Part shown: one piece after another, positions 33,031 to 45,200 of the stretch
How the letters are laid out: each line of letters opens with the position of its first letter
Numbering within the stretch: position 1 is the first letter of the stretch
Assembly: GCF_050947875.1 (NCBI RefSeq)
Contig: NC_134569.1
Span: 16,159,631 to 16,223,630, forward strand
DNA: 64,000 nucleotides
Reading direction: 5' to 3'
DNA from: Dermacentor variabilis
Lineage: Eukaryota; Arthropoda; Arachnida; Ixodida; Ixodidae
Position numbers and translations under genes: made by a program
The notes under the pieces: model-generated
What the model was told of the DNA's origin: nothing
Databases searched by the model: none
What the model saw: only the letters and a program-made list of their open reading frames with translations

Positions 33031-33231
33031 CTACCTTAGCCGCTGAAGGGCATCCTGTATCCGATGGAGGCTCAGGCCAGGTGCAAGCCGGTGCAGCATC
33101 TCACAGAGAAAGACATCACAGATGCCTGGGCAAGCTCGCTCAGCACGCTCGAATGCATCCCGTAATTCATCAACAGCCTCAGTGAGTTCTCCGCCGGAGT
33201 TGCGGTGACTGTTCTTATGCCTCCTCTGAGC
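33031..33231 (-). CDS. GckIII coding exon 7 (C-terminal CCM3-binding-like module)
   Basis: Residues 491-556 and a TAG stop (33,031-33,033). The acceptor reads TTTTGTGCAG before GCTCAGAGG; phase 0. CPGICDV aligns with the CPGISD motif shared by human GCKIII kinases. The end, [11 protein letters not shown], is longer than in human paralogues. Spliced to exon 6 it rebuilds a PLLNE-AQRRH stretch similar to the SPLFAELKEK region of human STK24/25, which supports this junction. Confidence 0.9.
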   Translation of the reverse strand, partial: AQRRHKNSHRNSGGELTEAVDELRDAFERAERACPGICDVFLCEMLHRLAPGLSLHRIQDALQRLR

Positions 33232-36200
33232 CTGCACAAAACCATGGCATCATGTGAACTGGTTAGCCGTTTAGTACACATCAAAACAAATGTGACTGTC
33301 AGAGTGATGGGGCTCTCCTGAAGCAGCATAGCATGTTATGAGTGATCCAGTAGTGGAATACTAGGGATCAATTTAGACCATCTGGGAACCTTTAACATGC
33401 ATGTAAAATGCAAGTGCACAAGTGTGTTTTGCCTGTATCTAAAGGATGTCGCCACAGCAGGGAATCAAACTTGCGACCTTACACTCATCTGCAGAACACC
33501 ATTGCCAACGGGCCAGTGGGGCAGGTGAAACCAATGAATACAGTCGAACACCTTTAAAACAAAGTACTTGGGTTCTCCGAAATCTTTTGTTATATAGGTA
33601 ACTCTGTTGTAAAGGTTGCACAGTGCACAGCTCACAATACAACCGCGACAGAATTACTCTTTCGTCACACAAGTTATTTCACTGTAGAGACGTTCATTGA
33701 CTGCAGCAAGTTTTGTCCCCCTCCCCACAATGGTTAGTGGCAAAAAATATACTGAGCATACGCACACCTTTTGCGTGCATCTTCACAAACTTCTTCGCTC
33801 CTTATAAATAAAAATTTGTAGACCATGTCCCATTGCCACTTTCCTCCAACTAACATAAAATTTTAAAATTTGTATTTCTGGTAAAAGTACAATACTACTC
33901 ACACTTCCATCTGACTCAAACCCGAAATATGTGAAATAGTGTGTATACACATCACTGATACATAGGTGAAAGTGCCCATTCCACATGATTTAGCCTAAAT
34001 GGCCATCGGCTAATGGCAACTGCACATTTTAGAGCAGTAAAAACAGCTGCCCATAGGAGGGTGACTGGCATGGAGGCCATAGATAGCTAGAATAGTGAAG
34101 ACATGCATGCAGAGTGGCAAGTGACACTGACTTGGTGGGTAATTCTCATGATGACTGTAAGCTTGCTCAAGAGACAAGAAGTTGCCGCTACTAGTCCAGA
34201 TGCAAGCAGCAGCAATGATTGTGACGCCTTGTGTTGTTGTTTTAAAATGAAGTGTGCGAAGCTGCTGCTGAATTGCATACTGTGTGCCACCTATTTGATC
34301 GTCTAAATGTGTTAGCAGCCACATAATCATTACGACGGTAATGTAAGACTTTGTTAATTCGACCCTTGTTAATTCGGAGTTTTCCTCTGGTACTGGCAGG
34401 CCGCATGCATGATTTAATAGCATTAAACTCTTGTTAATTCATTTGTCTTTAGCTGCACTATGATTAACTTGGACAAGCCTCAGAGTGCAGAGCGTTTTGA
34501 ATGTGCAATGCGAAAGTGCCGCTGGCGCCAAACCAGAACAATGCAGCAGAGTCCACATTGCCAGAGTCATCAGCGAAAGACTTAAGGCAAAACAGGAACA
34601 CTTTGTGCCTATTTGTGCCTTTTGAGCCTTTATTATTGTTTATTTATTTATTTAAATATCTTCAAGGCCCAGCAGGACGTTACAGAAGGGAGTGGGAAAA
34701 AAGCGTTTTAGTCATAATATAGCAAAAAGAAAACATTATGAAAAACAGCAAAAAAGCACAAGTTTACATGGAACACAAGAACACAACAGGTAACCAGGCA
34801 GATTATTCAAATACATAATCTCGCGCGGCGATTTTAAACAAACACGTGTCAGATATATCAGCAACAGAGGTGGGCAGGTTGTTCCAAGCGCAGGCGGTCT
34901 TCGGTATAGATGTAGAAATACGCGTTCGTCCGGCAGTATGGAATGCATACTTTATGGCGATGCTCTGTGCGAGGTGATATGAATGATGGCTCAGAAAGGA
35001 GATCGCTTTTTAGTTGGTGATTATGGTAATAAATCTTGTGAAAAAGTAGCAATCGGGACAGTTTTCGACGAAGGGAAAGACTAGGAAGGTTCAAGGTACT
35101 TTTCATTGTAGTTACGCTAGCATTGTGAGTGAAGTCAGACAATACAAAACGGGGACTGCGATTCTGTACCGATTCTAATTTATTAGTAAGGGTTTCAAGG
35201 CCCGGGTCCCATACAGAGCTTGAGTATTCTAATTTAGATCGCACTAGGGTTTTGTAGTAAAGTAGTAGCTTTAACGAAGATGGAGCCTTAGAAAAGTTAC
35301 AGCGCAAGTAACCAAGCATGCGGTTAGCATTGTAAATAATATAATCAACATGAAGTTGCCATGAAAGATTATCAGTTATATGAACCCCTAAATATTTATA
35401 CATCGTCACTTGTTCAAGTACAGAGCCTGAAATATGGTACACACTAGGATTCACGTTGTGTGTGAACCACACATAAATTTACATTTGCTAGAATTCAGTT
35501 TCATCAGCCAAGTGTTACATTGTAGTATGGACGGGTCTGAAATGGAAGAGATTACTCGGTAAATAACGCAGTCATCTTCAAAAAGTCTGATTGTGGAGTT
35601 AATAGAGTTTGGTAGATCATTAATATATACTAGGAACAATAATGGCCCCGGCACCGAACCTTGAGGCACGCCAGAGGTAACAGAGCATGGTGAAGAATCA
35701 GCGTTATTATCAGTGACACATTGAGTTCTGTTACGCAAAAAACTCTCGATCCATGAAAGAATGTTAGGGTCAATGTTCAGTTTTCTGAGCTTTAAACAAA
35801 GTAGTTGGTGGTTAACAAGATCAAATGCTTTCCAGAAATCTAAGAATATGAATCAATGAATAATCCCTCGTCTAATGCATCAAATAAGTCGTGGGTGAAG
35901 GAGATGGGCTGCGTCTCACACGAAAATGATTTACGGAAACCATTTACGGATGCTGATGAGGGAAGAAAAACGACCGACTTTTCAAGAAATTTATCCAAAT
36001 TAGAATATATGATATGTTCAAACATTTTACATGGGATACTTGTTAACGATATCGGTTGGCGGTGCAATGAGTATCACCAGACTTCAATATTGGTACCACT
36101 TTGCCTACCTTCCAGTCCCTGGGCAACTGTCCCAAGTACGACGACTGCGTAAACAGTTCACTCAAGTAAACGGAAGAATAAACACTTGTATTCTTTAAAA

Positions 36201-39200
36201 ATTTAGAACTGATGTCGTCAATTCCTGAATACGAGGAAACATTTAGGTTACTAATTAAACTTTGTACACCAAGATTGTCAAATACAATTGGGTCCATTAA
36301 AAGATTCTGCACCGGGCAAAAATAGGGGATGGGAACAGATGATTGCTGAAGAAAAGCTTTAGAAAAGGCAACCTTAAGCACTTGAGGACACTGTGATGAA
36401 GGAATGGCAGCGCTGCTGCTGTTGTTAAGAGCTAATGTTTCATGCTTGGGACCAGCAATGATGTTCCAAAATTTTTTGGAGTCGTTAATCAACAATGACG
36501 GAAGCTTATATTCTTATATTTTGAAGCAATGGCTCGGTATTCATTCCAGAGATAAGGACAACCACTTGTTCTGGCTCTGCGAAAAATTTGTTTCATTTTA
36601 TCTGAAAGAAGTTTTAATGCCACAGTGAACCATGGAGAACGATGCTGGCCAGATATGACGCAAAAAGGTTTAGATTTAGGCACAAGATGAACTTTTTTTT
36701 TTAAAATTCGCTGATTCGTTTTCACAGTACAGCTAGCAAAGTATGGCATGTGCTGGCATGGTGCGTCTGGCATTTTTGTTTTGAACGGAGCCTCCTTGCT
36801 GCCCCACGAAGTGGTGCTACTGGAAATCCCCGCTCATCATCATCATTTCTGCCTGGTTCGATAGAGTGGCTCTACAGCAGTTTTGGTTTCAGCTTAGTAA
36901 GCCATGTCAAGACAATCCAGCAGCTGATTTGTTTCTTCGCGCACGACACTGCGAGCAGGCCACGTTTTTCGTTTGTGCGACTGGTGTCGGCACGGTGGTG
37001 TTTGCTTTGTGCGCTGTGTCGAGGTTCCGGCGATCCAACGCGGCATACGGAAACATCGCGTCAAGTGTCTAATGGTGGCAACAGTGCCCGCGCAGATTGC
37101 GCTGGGGAATGCCGGCAAGCGGGTGCCGGGAGGCCCAAGATTTGTCGCCTTCCGATGTGCTCCCTACTGACGCGGAAAATGTTCTGCCGAGACCTGCGCA
37201 GTGGTTGCATTGCGATTCCGGACACCATCTCATTTGACAGTTTCACAGGTACTGACACTGCTGTACTGACATGCGCAGAATTCAACGACGGCAAGATCAT
37301 TCGTCAGGTTTCTGCAGCACCGCCAGACAATGACTCCGAGTCGGAAGATGAAGCACCATGTGCTACACTGCCGTCGCATGCGGAGCGTGTACAAGCAGTG
37401 ACTGCTTTCAGCCGCCTATAGTGACCGTACGACCCTCACCGAGATTCAGGCTTATCTGATTGCGCGTAAACGGAACAGCTTGCAACCGCGCATTCATGAT
37501 TTCTTCAAGCCTACTGCAGAGCCCGTGGAAATAAAGGATTTCATTTTTTTCTTAATCTGCTTTTTCGGACACCTGTTTATTCGGACATTTCTACAGTGCC
37601 CGTGAGGTCCGAATAAACGGTCGGCGACTGTAGCATGTCATGAAGATCGCCACAAAATGACGATGGGGCATATGGAGGGCGATTGGATGCACAAAAGATA
37701 GTGTCTCGATGATTGATGTGTATACAAGTGGCACGTGTGAAAACTGCAGATGGTCGGCCGCCACTATCAGATCACCTCCTCCTGTTCTATCGCCGCAGTC
37801 ACACCGATATGCAGTGATATTCTTTTCACAGTTAAAAATTTCATCATTCGATATCTTGGAATTCAGCCAAGTTTGGGTGAGGACCAAAATGTCTGCACTA
37901 GACGTGCCGAAAAGACTACCTAAATCATCACGCTTCTTAACACTACTACGAATGTTAGAGAACAAAACACATATGTCATTTGCAGACTCATGATTACGAA
38001 CAGGCAGCTATGCAGAGAGCTGATTCGCTGGCAGGGTGCTACTTTCAGGGCTGTGTGATGATGCTTCGTTGTTTATGTGGTATTCACATAAACAATGAAA
38101 CATTGCTGAGCATGACACCATGTTGGTCGCATGCATTGAGAACTGTGTAGTTGTCATTCATGAGTGTGTTGATACCGACCACGGTTTTGTGTACGCAGCA
38201 GTTATGGCAAACAGTAGTTATGTTTTTTCCTCTGCGCGCGGGGGCCACAAGCCTTCAGAACCGTGTGGTCACCATCCATTGAGCATGGCGACTCATGCTA
38301 CCAAAGGTATCATGCGTCACGACACGAAGTTTCTGCAGCCTGTAGAATTGGAAGAGGGCAAAAGGAAAATGAAAGAAAAACTGCAACACCCCTCATCAAC
38401 TCCTGTGACGGAGAGCAAGCGAGATTTACTAGCTGATAGCACCGATACTGCAGTGTATCCCATTGACGGGACTGTGTTTACCATTGTCAGTTTAGATCAC
38501 TATGTTTGCGGAGCATAAATACGGACTTGCTGTCAAGTTGCTTCTTACGTCCGTGAACTGCAGTTTGGTGCTGTCGAAGTGGAGCTCGCCGTGCATGCGC
38601 GGTGCACAAAAAGTGAACCAGTTTTCTGTGAACGTGCTCGCCGCTCGCGCCAAGCAGGCAACTGGAAATCGCCAAACAGCCCTAAATGACGTGTTCTCAA
38701 GGATGAACATAAGCCGTCGCGGAATCCAAACAAAGACATGGCAAAGCTACATCAAGGGAAAGCCGGCACCTGCAGCTGATTGCGTGGTCCCCATCCTGAC
38801 AAGCGAGTGTACGCGGTCGGTTCACGATCTTTACACTAAACTGTGCCTTAGCAACCCCGGAAACATTGCGGTGTCATACGATGGATCATGGGTGACCCAC
38901 GGTCATTCCTCGCACATCGGCGTCGGCACCGTGATTTGACTGTTCACTGGTTTTGTTATTGAATATGTTGTCTTGAGCAATTTCTGCGCTGCATGCGATC
39001 GGGGCCTCAAAGAAGATAATCCTTCCTTCGAAGATTGGAAGGCTAGTCACAGTACCAGAAGAACACTGACAAGAGGTCAGGAGAAATGGAAGTGGAGGCC
39101 ACCCTTATTCTTTTCAGGAGGTCCCTCGAACGGCCCAACCTTCGCTACACCACTGTGCTCAGTGATGGGACAGTCGCACATACCTTGCCTGGCAAGAAAT

Positions 39201-42200
39201 AAAGGTGTATGGATATAGAGATTGACAAGGAGGATTGCGTGAATCACGTGCAAAAGCACATGGGCACAGCTTTGCGCAACTTTGTAACGAAGCACAAAGC
39301 CTCGGGCCTTCAGAGTCTTGGCGGAAAGGGTTGACTGACAGCAGTCCTTATCACAAGGCTGAGCGCGTACTACGGGTGGGCGCTGAAAACACACAAAGGA
39401 GATGTGGATGGCATGCACGAGGCAGTGATGGCTAGGTACCATCACATCACCTTCAACGACACTGTTGCAAACCATACACTTTGCCCAACAGGGCCCAACT
39501 CCTGGTGCCATCAAAATGCTGCACAGGCCAGGCGCGAACTTGCACCGAAACATGCTCGCAACTTGTCTCCTCATGTTTGCCAGACCTTACTTCCCATTTA
39601 CGAGCACTTGAGTGATAAAAAAAAACTGCTTGAAAGGTGCCAACGGGAAAGACCCAAAACAGCAATGAGAGCTTCCACTCAATGATCTGTTATCTTTCAC
39701 CAAAGGAGCGCCATGCCTCTCTATTCACTGTAGATGAGGCTGTGGCGAAGGCGGTGCTAAAGTTCAATGTAGGCAACTTCAGAGCGTCAGCGTCTACACT
39801 CGAACAGCTGAGCCTCAACCCCAGCAGAGTAGGCAATGACTGCAAGAATGAGAAAGACCGGTGGCAAATGAACGCTTCAGCTCGAAAGCGTGGATCTGCC
39901 AAAAACATGAATCGAGCCTTGAAGAATCGCCACACAGGGAACAGTTCTCAAGCTGACTATCTGCCAGAGGCATACTAGCCTGCTACGGCTGGTATTTCAC
40001 AATTTTCCTGAATAAATGAAGTTGTGTGTTTTTTGCAATTTTCTAAAAACGAGCTTTTCATTCACCTTGCTTGTTTGTGGCAACAATATCTCATGATCTA
40101 GGACAGCTAGAGCTGTATTTTTTTTTGGTATATGAAGCTAAATGCGTAAAGCTTGAAATGCTGCAAGCAGATTCTTGTTTTTCATTTTCCTGTTATTTTT
40201 TTTTCCTTTTCTTTTTGTGACCTAGTAGCCATGATGTAAACAATGGAATCTGATGAACTGCTAAATTGCTAATTATTGTTGGATTTGAAAACTGCTTGCA
40301 GCATTTCACTCTTTAAACATTCTGCTGTCCACTCATGCATTAATTATAGCTTTCTGTCCAGATTTTTTACCTATTGTCTCCATAAATAATAGTAGTGTAC
40401 TTTTAATTACCTCCATAATTAATTGCACTTTTAAGATCAGCTTGAAAAACTGAACAAGTCTGTGTATTTTAATGGAATTTGGTCTGAAAATAAGTATGAT
40501 ATCTCTAATTGCCATGTCCCCCCTAACTTGTAGCATGAGCCCACCTCATTAAGGAGAGGCTCAATGGCACTGCTGCCACTTGCATCATTAACTCGTGGAG
40601 ATGCCGGTGACGCTGACTTGGTAGGTGATGCAGGCGGAGACTGCAAGCTGCCGAGGGACGTGGAGGAGTCCCTGCCACCAATGCCACCGCTGCTACTGCT
40701 GTTGCTGCTTCGACTATGGGAGGTGGGCTCGGGTGACACCGCATGGTTGCGCAGCTCCTTGCTGGGGCTGCTGGCCAGCGGAGGCGAGCTGTCCCCATCT
40801 GGGGACACATCACCCTGGTCGCGGTTGTATGACGACCGATATGGCGAAGACGAAGGTGGCATGGGAGCCATGCTTGATGGCAGAGTCTGTAAAAAAAGAA
40901 GGCGTGCCAGCAAGTTAACGCATTGTGTAAGTAAGCATTAAATATTCCCAGTCAGATGCAACCAGGAGCTGTACTACAGTCTAAGCTCGTTACAATGGAC
41001 CCGCATACAACACTTTCGGATATAACGGACCGTACATCAACCTTACTTTGCTTTACCTATTTTATTAATGCAACGAAGGTCCCTTTCAACGGACTGCACT
41101 ACAACGGACTATTGGCTACAGCGGATGAAATTAGCAGCAATTTTTGTCAAATTCGGGCGTATAATATGGACTATTGCCGTGTCGACATGGGCTCACAACT
41201 TACTTGCAAGGGTCAGCTGACAATTGTGGCTCAATGTCGCACGCACGAGGGAGGAAGGCGAATGGAAGCGCACCGCCTTCTTTTGTGCATAAGGCACGTG
41301 GGTGGGTGGGTGGGGGAGGGAGAGGGGTTCTACTCAGGCAGCTGCTGCTTACGGCGTGGCCGCGCGGCTGCCATATCTTCAAAGCGATCTGCAATGTGGA
41401 CAAAGTGCGCCCGGTGCCAGCAGCTTCGTATATGCTGTGCTTTTTATGTTTAGTTCGTGTTGAAGCGAGAGACAGCATGAAGGTCAATGTGCTCACCGCT
41501 GCTGCACTTGCTCGCACTAGCGCTTTGACAGCGAGTGTCCGCGCTCAACAAGTGTGATGTGTTCATGTTTACTTGTGTGCGTGTGACACCATACTTGTTA
41601 ATTTAGTTAGTAAGCGAATGTTTACAACTTTATACAACTGATAAAACTACTATCCTTATTTTGCTTAGCTATCTACTGATTTCCTATCGCAAGCCATGCT
41701 TTGCCTCTAGAGTGAAACTGAGCTTTTTTTTTTTTTGTTGTTGTTTTGGACGTTCGTCACCCGTTACACATCGCGACCGAAGTTTCAGAAGTGAGGCGTT
41801 TCGGTATTACGAACGTCGAATAAGACGGACATTTATTGACAGATTATCAGGGTCTGTTGCAACGAGAGTAGGCTGTACTAAGTAAGGATTATTTGTATTT
41901 TCTATTCCTTTTTCCTTTTGTTGTTGGATGGCAGAACGCCAAGTCTCTGTCATCACCAGTATCAGCTAGCTCAGGAAGGTGACACGAAATTGTCAGAACT
42001 GAAGGAAAAGAACCCTTGTGTAATACACGTGCAGGAAACCACTGTAAAGGGAACCGCAGATGTAAAAGGAAGTGTTTGAAATGAGGACTGCAATAGATTT
42101 GAACACAAACGCAAGTGTATGCGTGCATGTGCTTGAATGCCCGAATCCCATTTGAGTTCCTACTTGTGAAGCACTGCCCCAATATATTAATTAACTTTGC

Positions 42201-45200
42201 TGTGCAAAGGCACAAAGGTCCTTGTGCCCTTGCACAGCACACTTGCGAAGCTTGTGCTATTATATACTTTAAAGCAGTGAAACAAGAAGTTAATGACCTT
42301 CACAAAAGGGTGTACACTGATGTGGTTCCAACATGATACCCATGAAACAGATACTATACTGACGTCAAAATACGCCGCACCGCACCAATACCGACTCCTA
42401 GTATGGTTTTCTTGCATATGTGAATTCAGTTGTAAGATTTAGTGTGTGTACGATGGAGCAAAACTTTTGTACAAGATTCATATGCTTTTTCGTCAGCTGC
42501 CACATTCAGTGCATATTTTAAGTTCCTTGAAGCCTGTACACCTTCATATAACCAACAGGAGAGTCAGTTCAGCATTCTCCGGACTAAGAGGCCTGCACTT
42601 CAATTTTGGCTGATTTTTGCTATACCTACAGATCTCACAGAGTAGATAAGGCTTTGCTCAATGATGCAAGTGCTGCTACATTTAGATGGCACCTACAAAG
42701 AGGTACAGTTAAATCCCACAACAGTCGAACCTGACTATATCAAACGTGTTTACATCGAATTATTCTATATATCAAACAATTTCTGAACACAGTATAGTTA
42801 CAAGTATATATAGCAAAAATTACACTTACATCGAAAAAAAGAAAATAGCAGCAACTCCCGATATATCGAACTTCAAGCGGCGGAAAAGTGCCCCCAGAAG
42901 TTAGCTTTCCCCTCACGGTGGCGGGGAAAGCCAGCAGCGCGGTTTTATCACACCGCATCTCCTTACCGTGACCACGCTGCCTTGGGCGAGCTGTCAACAC
43001 CCCTCTACAAAGAATGATCCTGGCTTGCCTGCAGCGCTTGCTCAGACAGCCAATCAGTAGCTCTTGCACCTTCGTCGTTAAAAATGACACAAGTGCGAGT
43101 TGTCTCGCTGTTTTTCAGGTTCATTGTGTTTGTGCCTTGTAGGCCTTCTCCCGCAGTGTTGCCGTGATGAAGCAGCAGAATTCGCCTTTCATCATGAAGC
43201 TCAAAATCATAAAACGGGTTGAACACAGTGAGAAGTCGTATGTCCCCGCAGTGTGCAAGATTCCGAGGAGCACTCTCAGCAATATCTTCATAAGGGGGAG
43301 ATTAGGGCTAAAGTGGCGAAACTCGCGACCCGGTACCCATGGCGCCTGATGCGTATGCACGGCTGTGTACAAGTGGTTAATCCGAAATTGTTTGATACGT
43401 GCTGGCTTCCGCGTGTTCGGTGACGACTGTAAATTCCAATGAATGCGACGAAGCCGTTGCCGGTGTTGCTGAAGTTTGCAGCGAGCTGTCAGAATTTCCG
43501 AAAGCTGTTGATGAATCAGTGGTCAATGGGTTTGTGAGTGCAGATGATGCTGTGCCCACGGGAGGGCCTGAAAACAATGACTACATTGCCGACATCATAC
43601 CGAGCACAAGTGAAAGTGGGCACAATGAGGAAAGCAACAACGATCTTTCCCCACATCCTCCGAGGTGATTGGTGCACTCGCACTAGTCCGGTGCTTCTGT
43701 GCGAATGCGGAAGCTTGCGGCATGTGAAGAAGTGCGCGCGTCACAAGCAACAAATTGCCCAAGCAAAAGAAAATACAGGACTATTTCATGAGAAACTAAG
43801 CTAGTCTCATCAATAAAGTGATTTTATAAATGGTATGTGCTTTTATGACATCCAATTCTTTAGCAGGCTTATATCGAATTATGCTCTATATCGAACTGAT
43901 AGGTGCTTTTTGTGAGTTCGATATAGTCGGGTTCGCCTGTAAAATGAAATTGATGGGGCCCGCGAAAAGTTTCGTTGTTTTGTTATCAAATATATAGACG
44001 ACACATGGCTCGCTGACGTAAAAAGCAAGCTTTAATTCCAAAAATCAGTCAGCTTAGCTTGTTGGTGCTTCTTGCCAAGCGATGGCACAATGCAACACTC
44101 GCAAGCCGCCAGCAGGGCCATTGCCTCATTGTCGTCCTGAAGCCCAATGCAACTTCTGATTGTATCGAATGCATCCGTGACCTGCGACGTACTCGGTGGG
44201 CCGGGCTCATGTTGCATGGCTGTTTCATCTTCATCCGGCCAAACCCAGTCTTCCCGGATGGTCTTCAGGATTCCTCGGTCTGTCAATTGTTCGTACACCA
44301 CCATGCATGAGTCGGCTTGGAAGTGCTCGTTGGGATGTACATTGGCGGGCATATCTCCACTTTTTTGCAGGGCTGCCCACGTGGCTGTGACTTCATCAGA
44401 TGGCAACCCGTCTCCATCGCTACCTTTGTTCTCAGAGTCCGAAGTCTTGGAAGCCTGCACAGTGAACCCAGCATGGCAGAAGCAGTTTCTCGTTGCACAC
44501 CACGAAGCGGCAATTATTTGGAGCGCCATAAAGAGGTCCACATTTATTTCATGGCCCAACTGCGTGTTCAGAAGCAGCCTTTGAATAAGGCTGCTTCATG
44601 GTAGGCATGCTTGACGCTCTGGATGACCCCCTGGTCGAGGGGTTGAATGATAGAGGTGCAGTTCAGTGGGAAAAACTTTAACTGCATGTTTTCAAGCTCG
44701 GCGTCCTCTATGATGTGGGTGGAACAATTGTCTAAAAGTAGACGAACCTTTCAGCCTTGTCTGCCCATGTCTCGATCAAAGGCTTCGTCCCACTCTACGA
44801 AAATAGCCCTGGTCATCCAGACCCGAGTGTTAGCCATGTACTTCATGGGAAGGCTCAGATTTCCTTTGAAGCAGTGTGGTTTGGCACTTTTTCTGATGAC
44901 CAAAAGCGGCCACTTATCCGAATCGCCCATATTAGCACACAGGAACACAGTTATACTCTTCTTACTGTGCTTGCCTTCATGGCAGCGCAGCCCCATAAAA
45001 TCCGGGGTCCTGGCAGGCAGAATTTTGTAGAAGAGCCCGGTCTCATCAACACCATAAATATCAGATGGTTCATAGTCTTTCAGGATGCCTGCGAGGCTGG
45101 CTGACATCCATGCAATAGTGCCGTCACTATCCACCGAAGCAGCTTTACTGCACAAAACTTTGCCGATGATGCAGTGGCTTGAAGTGAGTCTGTTCAGCCA

